Assembly: GCA_020310875.1 (NCBI GenBank)
Contig: CM035439.1
Coordinates: 136,591,929 to 136,655,928 of the forward strand
DNA: 64,000 nucleotides
From: Ceratopteris richardii
Lineage: Eukaryota > Streptophyta > Polypodiopsida > Polypodiales > Pteridaceae
Reading direction: 5' to 3'
Every line of letters begins with the position of its first letter. Position 1 is the stretch's first letter. Positions 22,201 through 32,288 of this stretch are shown piece by piece. A model generated the notes under the pieces. It searched no databases and had not been told where the DNA came from. It saw only the letters and a program-made list of their open reading frames with translations. The position numbers were made by a program, and so were the translations under genes.

Positions 22201-22398
22201 GAAAGTTCATACATAATTTGCTCACAAATAAGTTTAAATTCTTTACAAATCACCAAGCTTTAATCTACCTAGTGAACAACCCTTGCAAGATGGGTAGATT
22301 AGTAAGATGGTTTCTCTTACTAATTGAATACAATTTTGAAGGATTAGTCAAGAAAGGAAAGTCTCACCTTTCACCACTTACTTCTAGAGAATTGATGG
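19255..22398 (+). pseudogene. Decayed relative of the large gypsy element (gag to RNase H, internally deleted)
   Basis: Gag-like YNAFGLTMKNTTLTWFQSL is at about 19,297-19,355 and zinc knuckles CFRCQGDHFVREC and CGKEHIIFEC at about 20,355-20,480. A charged coiled segment follows near 20,660-21,010 (SRERVERQWNTKLDKLEGRL). Next come the linker FLREIQEEKW and the GPWESKSIQMRAPT segment at about 21,220-21,450. Protease and most of RT are then missing. From 21,806 the end of RT (VKEVQDFSGHCGYYQSFIHM) and RNase H (IAYVSRQIKAVEHNYSTIKR; LIYAVRKF; NHQALIYLV) are readable to about 22,380. Many stops and shifts. Residue order matches 35,400-40,460 of the large element. Confidence 0.8.
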
Positions 22399-22989
22399 GT
22401 TCAAAAACACATAACCTAACTAACATAGAAGTTTGATAGAGCACTAAAAACATTGTACTAGGCACTTCTTCTACTATCTCATGAAATCAGATTCAGCACA
22501 AATGTAGAGGTATGAAAGAATGAATGGTAACAGAATAGATGAAGATCAAATAATTACAAAAGAAATGATAATACCATTATGTAGATAGACATAAAATTGC
22601 CTCATACATCTTTCCTTCCATTTATCTTGCAGCTAAAAGACCTTTTCTACAATGCTCTACCTCCCTTTAAATAGACAAAACAACTTGCCATAGGGGAATA
22701 CAACTGCTAAGTCCTAAGACTTTCAGGTAACATCCGGTCAAAACTGGTTATAATAAAATCTGATTGAGCAATAGCTGACTCAATATATCGGATTCACCAC
22801 AACTTTTAAATATCCGACTAAGCAATTTTTAAGATAGCCGACTTAGTAACTTTTCATTTGTAGATAGCTCTCACTAAGGTTCACCACATGACACATCACT
22901 TGGAGAATTTTGTGAAAAAATTAGACTCCGACTCACAAATCCCTTGATCACAATGCTATTCACATGAAGAAATATTATTACTAGTTTTA
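22399..22989 (-). mobile_element. 3' non-coding/LTR-like part of a minus-strand gypsy element
   Basis: No frame. Homologous to 29,369-29,915. By its position downstream of a minus-strand 3' ORF it should be 3' untranslated sequence or LTR, but neither edge has clear TG/CA ends. Confidence 0.45.
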
Positions 22990-23640
22990 GTCTTTGTACT
23001 GTTTCTCCATCTCTAGACTTCCACCAATTGGTTCCTTCATTATAACTTCAAAGTATTCCACTACATCTTGGACTGGATCAACAACTGATTACTCAATCTA
23101 TTCCAAACTTTGTACTCTTTTTCTTATTGGTAAACTAACTTATGGAGATTATCCTCCTCCTGAGTACTCTATTCCTTCTTCAATTGCTCAACCTGTTGAA
23201 TCCAATATTCTTTTTTTTACACTTGATGAATTTTTTCTACTAACTTAGGTTCATGCTCTACTATCAAATCCTATCTTTGTTACGTCGATTAATCATGGAA
23301 TACATTTTTCTCCTTAATTACTCCCCACATATTCTACATTTTAGAATATATTTTGTGCTTCAAAATTGAAACATGCCCTACATCCATCAACACTAGTATT
23401 AAGATCCAATTCTTCCTCCTTAAACATTTGCTTTTCTAATACCTACAAAGGTTGTAATCTGATTCATCATTTCATTATCAATTTGTGACTCAACATTGAT
23501 TTCTACCAACCTCTTTAATTCAGATTCAACTCTATCTTCCGTAATTCCCATTGAATCCTTAAACACTTCCAATGACATCTTTACTCTTGCTATCTCTAAT
23601 GCTTGTTGTTCCATCAAATTTCTCATGTCGACCATATGCT
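22990..23640 (-). pseudogene. 3' ORF, coiled-coil C-terminal part (copy 1)
   Basis: The minus strand 23,635-23,420 reads MVDMRNLMEQQALEIARVKM, then SLEVFKDSMG and VESELKRLVEIN, with heptad-like spacing of hydrophobics. It then leads into a frameshifted tail that is intact in copy 2 (30,348-30,136). The family is not recognised. It follows the integrase tail on the same strand, so it belongs to a gypsy element with an extra 3' ORF. Confidence 0.5.
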
Positions 23641-23829
23641 TCTCTTTTATTTGCTTTAATTCTTCTTAGAGCTTCCTATGCACCATATCTTGCCTTGATT
23701 AAAGTTTTTATACCTCCCATTTATCTGAATCAAGCTTAGTAAAATCAGATTCCTACACCTTGTGCAATTCTATGTGCTATCCCTGATCAACTTTTACAGG
23801 AGTATTAACCCCGTGAGCATACTAAAAAA

Positions 23830-24731
23830 TTGAGGCTAAGTATACACACAACCTATTGTTGGATAGAAATCTTTCCATCTGATAGAAAAATTTCTCCATA
23901 CAATCTTTCATAAAACCAATGAGCCTGACTAATTTTCATTCCTTTTTTTGCCCAACATAATGGTGCATAATTCTCTTTAGACATGTAATCAAATTAAATG
24001 GTAAAGCACATTCTTTCCAAATACCATTTCAACTCCTTTCCCCTAGCGTAACTCACATTCTTCAGCATATAATACTCTCTACCTCCTTGCCTTGGACCAA
24101 ATTCCCTCTTTAATGCATCTTTTGGACATTTGAGAATAAACACATCCACCACATAGGGCAACTTAAACACCTCTATGACCTTTTCAAATGTCAAACTCAC
24201 CTTTGGAGAAATCTGACCCTTTGTTTTCCTCAATATATCCACCTCCAAATTTGCATAATAATTCTTCTTCGAACTATCCCATGGCAATGCTGCTAACTCA
24301 TACAATCCAACTTGTTGCAAGCAAACAATATTAAGAGGTGCTTGACAATCTTCTACCTTGAAATCAGTATACGGATCCATTAGTTCTTGCATTAGATAAT
24401 TTCCACTCTTGAGAATGCTATCAGACAATCCACTCAAGTGCAATGCAGTGACAAAAACTAGTTTCCATCTTTCCCGCACATCGAGCTATCCTTTAAAGAA
24501 TTGAGTAGATGAAAAATATTGAATATGGTAACTTTCAATACTGCACAATCTAATCAAACATATGTTTAACCTTACACTTCTCCAAATATAATATGAGTTT
24601 CTCAGTATTGGCTCATCAATCGATTGTTCCACCTTGTAATGCCAAAGATTGCCAATCAAAATGCAGTGGCTTACCTTGAACTTTTTTAACTTCACTTCAT
24701 TAATTGGATTCTCAACCCTAATTCCAAACAC
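23830..24731 (-). pseudogene. 3' ORF, globular N-terminal part
   Basis: Two successive minus-strand frames, 24,731-24,486 and 24,479-23,994, continue with shifts to about 23,830. The larger has LYELAALPWDSSKKNYYANL, LTFEKVIEVFKLPYVVDVF and LKREFGPRQGGREYYM; beyond it NYAPLCWAKKGM is readable. No membrane segment is evident, so this is not a clear envelope-like protein. It lies directly after the integrase C-terminal domain. Unrecognised family. The organisation, a globular part then a coiled coil, resembles ORF2 of the large element. Confidence 0.45.
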
Positions 24732-24737
24732 ATCAAA

Positions 24738-25084
24738 CCTTCAAGGATCTGATAAGGTCCTTTATATGTCAATGTCAATTTACCAAGCGGAGTTCCCAAC
24801 CTAGAATTATACACCATTACCCAATCACCAACTTGAAACACCTTGAATTTGACATTAATATTTACCCAAGCCTACCTTCTTCAAGGCAAATTTCATCCTT
24901 TGACCTGAACTAAAATTTGATGGCATAATCCCATGAGTTAAAAATGCTAAGAACTTATCATACTAAGAATTCGATTTAGTAATCTTAGCATTGAATAATG
25001 GAGCATCAAGAAATTCATCATCCATCCTGATTGGTGCTTCATCTATTTATAATCTTCTAAAATATTCAGCCATAACATGCTCCT
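24738..25084 (-). pseudogene. Gypsy RNase H-integrase linker and integrase C-terminal (GPY/F) fragment
   Basis: The minus strand reads KFKVFQVGDWVMVYNSRLGT followed by LTLTYKGPYQIL. This is the GPY/F module that closes gypsy integrases. Just before it are the LTHGIMPSNFSSGQRMKFAL-type sequence that normally links RNase H to integrase and the EHVMAEYFRRL end of RNase H. The integrase zinc finger and catalytic core are deleted between them. Confidence 0.7.
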
Positions 25085-25568
25085 TCAGTGGAGTATGGAC
25101 AATAACGAAGTCAAATTCTTGAAGCAAAATCTCCATCTTGCTAGTCTACTTATTAAAAAAGGCTTATAAATGAGATATACCAATGCTTGGTGATCCACAT
25201 GAACAATGACCTTATTTCCCAATAAGTAGTGTGTATTCATATTTAAGGCATACACCACCCCCAAATGTTCTCTTTCCATCTTGGCATAATTTCTCTCTCC
25301 TGAAGACAATACTCTACTTGCATAATATATTCGCCTATATGACCCTTTCACTTTCACCTGCATTAGAATTGCCCCAACTTCCACATGTGAGGCATCAACA
25401 AAAACGTGGAAAGGTAATGACCAATCTAGTGCTTGTAAAACTGGTGCAATAGCTATCATTTTCTTTAACAATTGATTTGTTTTCTCTTGAGCTTCCACCC
25501 AAAAAAAAGGACCATCCTTCTTAGTTAAATGAGTTAATAGAAAAGAAATATTGGCTAAATATTTGAAT
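25085..25568 (-). pseudogene. pol: Gypsy RT end and RNase H (minus strand)
   Basis: The frame 25,498-25,085 shows EAQEKTNQLLKKM, then RNase H with FHVFVDASHVEVGAIL (first Asp), YYASRVLSSGERNYAKMERE (Glu) and VHVDHQALVYLI (second Asp). The catalytic acids are present. Upstream (25,499-25,568) the RT thumb end is readable. The rest of pol is replaced by an antiparallel copia RT starting at about 25,570. Confidence 0.8.
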
Positions 25569-25569
25569 A

Positions 25570-26827
25570 TGTATCAACTCGATGTGAAAAATGCTTTTCT
25601 CAATGGTTACATTTCAGAGGAGGTTTACATGGCTCAACCTCCCAGCTATGAAGACCCAAGCAAGGTAAATTATGTGTGCAAATTGAACAAAGCTCTTTAC
25701 GTTTTGAAGTAGGCACCTAGGCCATGGAATCATAGGTTAACTACCTACCTTCAAGATCAAGGATTCATGATGAGCAAAGCAGATTCTTCTCTATTTGTCA
25801 AGAGAAGCAACTCTGAAATGATATACTTATGTGTGTATGTTGATGACATCATACTTACAGGTAGTGATGCCAATGGCATCAAACAACTCAAGAACCAAAT
25901 GATGTAGGAGTTCAAAATCCGTGACCTAGGGTTTTTGACGTACTTTCTTGGACTTGAGTTAGTCTACACTAATTCTGGAATTTACATTACTCAAAGGAAA
26001 TATGTGTGGGACATGTTGAAGAAGTTCCACTTGGAAAATGCAAAGGTAGCTAGCACCCATATGGAGGTAAATCATCAATTAAGTGCTCATGAAGGTGATT
26101 TGCTTCAAGACATTGCAGGACATCAAAACATAGTTGGGAGTCTAAACTATGCAACTTTGACAAGGATTGACATAGCTTATGGAGTAAGTTTTCTAAGTCA
26201 ATTCATGCATAAACGTAGAGCACCTCACTTGGAAGCTGCCAAAAGGATTTTGAAGTATCTCTAGGGTACTCAAAAGAAAGTTCTATATTTTCCATACACA
26301 TCAGATTTGGACATTAAGCTATCCTCAAATGCAGATTGGGTAGGTTGTAAAGATGATAGAAGGAGTACCTCTGGATATTTGTCTTTTGTAGGTGATAAGC
26401 CCATTTCATGGTCTTCCAAGAAGCAACCAATTGTTGCTCTATCTTCAACAGAGGCTGAATACAGGGGATTAGCAAATTCTACACAAGAAGCCATATGGAT
26501 TAGATTGTTATATTCAGATTTAGGACTTCACACTCACCCACCTATGATTTTTGGTGATAATACAAGTTCTTTGCATCTTGCAGCCAATCCTATTTATCAT
26601 GCAAGAACCAAGCATATAGAAGTACACTATCATTATGTTAGAGAGAAGTTATTGACCAAGGAGATTTCAACTTGCATATGTGTCCGTAAATATGCAATGT
26701 GCAGATTTGTTAACCAAAGCACTTGATGGTACTAAACTTTAAAGGTTTAAAGCTATGATTGGATTGCAGGGCATTCAAGAAGAATCATGAAGAATTACAA
26801 GCCAAGATGTTTGTCTTGAGGTGGAGA
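25570..26827 (+). pseudogene. pol: Ty1/copia reverse transcriptase-RNase H, copy 2
   Basis: YVDD lies at 25,836-25,847. An open stretch 25,935-26,264 holds TYFLGLELVYTNSGIYITQR and LNYATLTRIDIAYGVSFLSQ. RNase H at 26,307-26,726 has [35 protein letters not shown] and DNTSSLHLAANP. Stops remain at K-TAG-APRPW, MM-TAG-EF and KYL-TAG-GT; copy 1 reads CAAGGG at the last. A frameshift near 26,665 removes the C-terminus. Gag, protease and integrase are absent. Confidence 0.85.
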
Positions 26828-27385
26828 TGTTGGTGCAAATGTCCAAGCCATCACACTTGGCTAGGCATGGAAGCAAATATGTGTAACTACTTGAAGAAGC
26901 ATGAGAACCTTAGCTTGTAATTGCTTGATCATTAACCATTGTAAAAAGTTGTTTTACTTGAGGAATCTTGTAAGCCCAAATATCTTGGGATGTTATGAGA
27001 AATAAGAGCTACGAATTTCATTTGGTAGTCCTAACCTAGAGGAGTACTTTTAGGTGGAGGCTCATTTGAATTTCAAATTCAAATTTGAAGAAAATCCTTG
27101 TAAAAGGACTTGTAAAATTCACAGCCAATAGGCCTCGTCTTGGAGCTCCTCCACTGATCATTTGTTGGATTTGAGTAGCTTACACCATAGCCTACTCATC
27201 TCACTATCGTCTTGCATCATATCCTTGCCAATGATCTTGTATAACAATGTTTATATCACATACATTTCATTGATTAACCTTGTCTACTTCTCTGCTATGA
27301 CTACTCAGAATAGAACACTTTGCATGACCATGTCTCAATGATATCTCTATCATTTTGCATGATCTATAGCTTGTTGGAACCAGCT
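26828..27385 (+). repeat. copia 3' LTR, copy 2 (3' edge uncertain)
   Basis: TGTTGGTGCAAA follows the purine tract ttgaggtggaga, as at 1,357. The downstream sequence to 27,720 is conserved with copy 1 and has no coding content. Confidence 0.5.
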
Positions 27386-27719
27386 CAAAGTCTATTGCAT
27401 GCTGTCAAAGTTTCAAGGCATTTAGGTCGGCCACTTGGGAGAAATCTGTGTCGAAGTACTCTCTAGTCATTCTCTGTACAGTTCCTAAAAAGTCGAGGGT
27501 AAGCATCCAATTGCGAAATGGATTTCTCAATGTATGGTTTATCATTCAAAGTGATTCCACTTGTAATCATTAGCTATATAAGCTAATTTGATACCCTCAA
27601 AAGGATTTTTATGAGTTGCTATTGTATTGTGAGCACTGAGCAAAATGTCCAATAGGTGTGTGTACCAGAAAAGCAAGTTTTTATCACTAGCTATTTGTGA
27701 AGTTATCTGAGTTCATTCA

Positions 27720-27993
27720 ACTCCAAAGTACATAGTTACTTATTTGGTGTCAGTTTCAAGCTAAGAGGGCCTATTACATAACCTTGAAGTACAATAGGGT
27801 AGGTACAAAGCAGGTTTTGGTAGTACCACCTCACTTCCTTGAGGTATCCATCCGTCTCTTCCAACACTATGACACTCATGTGTCCACTAGTGGGTTTTGC
27901 TTCATGCTTGGTAGCTCATGTATATCTTGGTTAAGCAAGAAGTAACCTACTATTGCCACTTCTAGTTGTGAGGCTGAGTATATGTATCGTTAG
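27720..27993 (+). pseudogene. Second copia RNase H fragment, copy 2
   Basis: Same SSCISWLSKK-stop-PTIATSSCEAEY arrangement as at 2,270-2,539. It is cut by the LTR at 27,994. Confidence 0.7.
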
Positions 27994-28276
27994 TGTCCAT
28001 GTGAAAGGCCAAATGGCCATCGGACACTTCTTTGTATATGTTATTTAATAAAACATATAGTGACCTGGTCAGTCACAACATGTAAGTTCGACCGCATTTG
28101 TAAGACCTAAGAAGTCTGTTTTCGTGCTCACTGTGTACTGTGTTTTCTGCGTATTCAACAGCCTCTGTGAAGTACTGTGTGCAGCCTTAGGAGCTCGATT
28201 TTCTACCTCGAGGATATTGTCGTGGAGCTCTCAAAAAGGAGAGCGCACTGTGGTGCATCGCCATTGAAATACTTCA
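27994..28276 (+). repeat. LTR, 283 bp, copy 2
   Basis: TGTCCATGTG...TACTTCA, the same length as the copy at 2,540-2,822, followed after one base by the tRNA-iMet primer site. Confidence 0.75.
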
Positions 28277-28277
28277 C

Positions 28278-28289
28278 TGGTATCAGAGC
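28278..28289 (+). other. Primer-binding site for initiator tRNA-Met, copy 2
   Basis: TGGTATCAGAGC, identical to 2,824-2,835 and complementary to the 3' end of the tRNA-iMet genes in this window. Confidence 0.85.
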
Positions 28290-28470
28290 AGTTCGAGGTA
28301 AAAGCTTTGTTCCTTTTGTGCGTGCGAAGCGAGCCCCCCGCCATGGTTTACGACTAAGGTGGCGACCAAGGCATAGACCTTGGCATACCTTGTCATCCGA
28401 GTCACCGAAGTCACCATTGGTGCCATTGGCTGCGCACGAGGGAGGACCTCAACGATCAAGGAACATAGAG

Positions 28471-28535
28471 GTTCCCGATACTTCCCGAGAAGTCACCCAT
28501 CCCAGTACTGTTCCCCCCAAAGCTCGGTTAACCCT
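28471..28535 (-). pseudogene. 5S rRNA-derived fragment
   Basis: The minus strand reads GTTAACCGAGCTTTGG, then a short variable stretch, then AGTACTGGGATGGGTGACTT and CTCGGGAAGT. This matches the second half of plant 5S rRNA, where the box C region has the form GTACTAGGATGGGTGACC followed by CCTGGGAAGT. The 5' half is not recognisable. It may be a 5S pseudogene or part of a 5S-derived SINE. It lies right after the end of the duplicated copia block. Confidence 0.55.
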
Positions 28536-28539
28536 AGCA

Positions 28540-29368
28540 ATTTCTTGCCACTAAGCTACACTCTTGTGGTGTCTGAAGAAGGGGAAAGACTAAGGTTGAC
28601 ATTACCTTGAACAAGTTTTGGTCCCTCCAAGCTTCATTCTTTGCTTTCAAAGCCTATTTTTGAAGCAATTTTGGGGTGTCTTTTGGAGCCAGTTTGGAGT
28701 ACTTTCGCACATAGTTCTCTTCACACAGGTCCAAGAACATCAAGAAGGGTGTTGTTTGTACTTCTCTGATAATAAATATCAACCTTTGGGGCTGTTCTTT
28801 CAGCCACACTCGTAAAACTACAGGTTTCTCGAGAGGTTTTCAGTTTTGGTGGGAGCAACCGCTACAAATTCATGCAAGTTTTTGAGCCTAAAACATCAGA
28901 GTTGACAGAAACTTGCAGGTGTTATTGGCTAGTTTTTGGGTCGTGCATTCAGCCTTTTATTGTCATTTTACTGCATATATTGAGCACATACACACCATGT
29001 ATGCTTCTATGGATACCACTTATGTATGTCCATGTGGTCATTGATATAGCGGTTACATCTTTGCATAAAGCCTTTTATGTTTGATAAAGACGGTCATGGT
29101 GAGGTTTTCGTAACTAGGAGACACCCAGATGTCGGGGTCCCTTTGGTGATGCAGGTGGGAGACTTACCCAACCTTGCCATAAGAGATGTATGATAGTTGT
29201 TTATAGGTGCTCGACAAGCCTAGTTTGGCTTCTATTGAGTAACTGATTATATGCAGTGGAGTCAGTGATTCACTATGCAGGAAAACATGTCAGTACTTGG
29301 AGTTTTATGATGTTTTGACACTGGTCATATGCTCATTTGCAAAGGATACTCTGGCAAAATTTTTCCAA
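28540..29368. other. Unannotated stretch
   Basis: No domain, tRNA or clear repeat was recognised. Several 65-81-codon open frames occur without supporting features. Confidence 0.4.
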
Positions 29369-30630
29369 GTTCAAAAACACATAAACTCACTAACATAGAA
29401 GTTTGATAGAGCACCAAAAACATTGTACTAGACACTATTTCTACTATCTCATGAAATAAAATTCAATATAAGCACAATTGTAGAGGTATAAAATAATGAA
29501 TGACAACATAATAGATGAAGATCAAATAATTACAAAAAAATAGTAATACCATTAAGGAGATAGACATAAAATTTTGTCATACATCTGTCCTTCTGTTTAT
29601 CTTGGAACTAAAAGACCTCTCCTACAACTCTCTTCCTCCCTTTAAATAGATAAAACAACTTGCCATAGGCGAATGCAACTACTAAGTCCCAAAACTTTCA
29701 AGTAACATCTAACTAGTTATCATAGAATCTGATTGAGCAATATGTGAGTCAATGTTTATCCGATTCACTAAAATTTATAAATATCCGACTAAGCAGTTTT
29801 TAAGATAGCCATCACATGACACAACTCGATGGAGGATTTTGCAAAAAAATCAGAGAGCGACTCACAAATCCCTTGATCACTATGCTGGTCACATGAAAAA
29901 TATTATTATTGTTGTTAGTCTTTGTATTACTTCTCCATCGCTAGACTGTCAGCAATTGTTACATTCATTATAACTTCAAATTATTCAACTGGATCAACAA
30001 CTGATGGCTCAATCTGTTCCAAACTTTGTCCTGTTTTTCTTATTGGTAAACTAACTTTTGTAGATTATCCTCCTCCTGTGTACTCTATTCTTTCTTCAAT
30101 TGCTCAACCTGCTGAATGCAATATTCTTTTTCTTTCTACACTTGGTGAATTTTTTCTACCGACTTAGCTTCATGCTTTGCTATAAATCTTTTCTCCATTA
30201 TCTCATAAGAAAACTTATGGAATACATTTTTTTTCTTAATTACTCCCCACATATTCTGCATTTTAGAATTTATCTCCTGCTTCAAAATTGAAACATGTCC
30301 TACATCCATCAACACCGTATTAAGATCAAATTCTTCCTGCTTAAACATTTGCTTTTCTAATACCTACAAAGGTTGTAATCTGATTCATCATTTCATTATC
30401 AATGTGTGACTCAATATGTACTTCTACCAACCTCTTTAATTCAAATTCAACTCTATCTTCCATAATTCCCATTCAATCTTTAAACACTTCTAATGACTCC
30501 TTTACTCTTTCCATCTCCAATGCTTGTTGTTCCAACAAATTTGTCGTATCAACCATATGCTTCTCTTTTATGTGCTTTAACTTTTCTTCCAATTGTTTTA
30601 CGTGCATATGTTTTGTTAGTTAATCTTTTG
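29369..30630 (-). pseudogene. 3' ORF coiled-coil part and downstream region, copy 2
   Basis: Homologous to 22,399-23,640. On the minus strand the coiled-coil segment (about 30,560-30,360) leads into an open stretch 30,348-30,136 with MDVGHVSILKQEINSKMQNM and IMEKRFIAKHEAKSVEKI. It continues to a stop near 29,925, then non-coding sequence. The globular part and the pol end seen in copy 1 are absent here. Confidence 0.5.
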
Positions 30631-31621
30631 AAGTCAAAATATCATTTAACAACCTCTACTCCATAGTAGTACTTGTTGCTTGTCTATAAATTTTTGTAAT
30701 GACTCTAAATATTGATGAGAATTTTTTATATCTTTCACAAAAAAATTAGAGTGATGCACTTTTCCTTCAAACTCAAATTCACTCACTTATTTTTCTGGTT
30801 ATGGTTCAATATTCATTTTCTTAGATAATTTAAAACATTTCCCCAAAATTTGAGAGTTCAAGATTTTGCAACATCCAAAACTGGCTGTATCTGTTGATAT
30901 ATTTAGGTAGTGATGTGTGTGAACACACTAGGACCGCCGAGGCAGCATGGAGGTATGAAAGGGATGTGTCACACATTTATTAGAGACATTCCACCAGAAC
31001 TGCTAAGAACATAAATTGCCTATGTAGTGATATGCACTGCTGGTTGAAGCACAAAGGAAGGCAAAGCACTCCAGATAGATAGAGAGAGAGAGAGAGAGAG
31101 ATAGTCTCTCTATAGAGTTTTTCTATCTTCATAAGGCACTTCGATCCCATATCTCATTAGATCAAGAAACCAAATGGATAACTGATGTTGTATGTCACTA
31201 GTTCCCAACATGAAAGGCAAAAGTGTCATCACATGGTTGGTGGGGGGGTTTGAGACCTCCATGCTCCCCCCTTTTGTCCAATCTCTAAAGCATTCTCATG
31301 CAATTTCATTTATCCCACATGCAAATTACATTGCCCGCTACTCCCTATAAGGCAGGCCTCACTTCACTACGAATGTGACATTCTCTCAAGCTCTTGGCAA
31401 GAGTGCTCACACTCTCCTCATGGAGTCTCCATGCTCATGAAGCATTGTATGTAAGTCATTTCCATTTTGATCCATTCATCTTGTCTTCTTATCTTTTGTT
31501 CCTTCCTTTGTAGCTAGTTACAGAGAGAGAGAGAGAGAGAGATAGAGACAAACAGAGAAATAAACCAATCGTGTGAGTTGGAGAGAGAGGGATAGCATCC
31601 TACAACATACTGTATAGGTGC
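30631..31621. other. Non-coding stretch left of the large element
   Basis: Contains (GA)n runs at 31,074-31,105 and 31,522-31,545, the first followed by tctctct so that it could fold back on itself. At about 31,545-31,621 it holds the left half of the target sequence (CELERE-like frame) that resumes at 49,113. Confidence 0.5.
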
Positions 31622-32259
31622 TATAGGAAGCAGCCAGAGGCACAGACAACACGGAAGCATGTAACGACAAAGCAGGGAGCCAGTCGAATCGTTTTTCAAA
31701 TAATTATGTTTTCAAATACTTTCCAAAAACCTCCAACAGTGATTTTTATCACTATTGTAACATATGTAACATAGAAAACCCCATTTTGTAATCCATAGCT
31801 CCATTTTGTGCAAGCCGAGGAGTCCTCGAGCTTGAGGAGCTTAGGTAGAATGCGCGTACCAATTTTCGTTATTTTTAGACACCGTTTACCCTTCCAAATA
31901 GCATCTAGGACCTAATTTTTAACTATGCCGGTCACTAGATGTGAAACCGGTCAAAACTAGTCTAGAAACTATAAAAAGAGCTAGAGAGCTCATTTTTGAG
32001 GTTAGCTTGTTTGAGGTTAGAGTTCTTTTGAGCTTCTAATAGTGTTCTTGAGTAATTGAGTTAACTTCTCACCTTCCATTTTGTCTTGCTTGTCTCTTCG
32101 TAGTGTGTGTGTATGTGTGTGTGCATTTCTATGCTTCTCACCTTCACTCTCACTTCATCTCACATTCACGATCGTCATATCACTCCTATCTCTTCCGCGG
32201 ATTGACATTAAGGAGGTGGAGCTTCTTAACGTGGTTCTCACCATTGTGCTAGAGCAACA
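31622..32259 (+). repeat. 5' LTR of the 17.5-kb element
   Basis: 638 bp ending CAACA. The start should be TGTTG, as in the 3' LTR, but reads TATAG, so two of its first five bases are changed. Contains a TATA box at 31,970-31,978 and a GT-rich run near 32,100-32,125. Twelve substitutions and no indels against the 3' LTR, about 1.9% divergence. Confidence 0.9.
31970..31978 (+). promoter_or_regulatory. LTR TATA box
   Basis: TATAAAAAG lies about 350 bases into the LTR, in aaactataaaaagagc, and is conserved at 48,824 in the 3' LTR. It is the likely core promoter for the genomic RNA. Confidence 0.55.
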
Positions 32260-32266
32260 CCAAATT

Positions 32267-32288
32267 TGGCGCCGTTGCCGGGGATCGA
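32267..32288 (+). other. Primer-binding site for tRNA-Asp
   Basis: TGGCGCCGTTGCCGGGGATC plus GA is complementary over 22 bases to the 3' end of plant tRNA-Asp(GUC) including CCA. It starts seven bases after the LTR. This primer is typical of Athila-type gypsy elements. Confidence 0.85.

Larger units (their letters stand above)
25466..28437. repeat. Second copy of the 3-kb chimeric retroelement block
   Basis: Matches 1-2,985 throughout: gypsy stub, copia RT/RNase H, copia LTR, second RNase H fragment, 283-bp LTR, PBS and short leader. Homology ends at ttggctgcgc. Copy 2 keeps reading frames better than copy 1. Confidence 0.9.

Noticed and set aside
22399-22989. LTR with defined ends for the minus-strand gypsy element
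   Set aside because: Homology with 29,369-29,915 starts without TG/CA ends, so I report it only as LTR-like.
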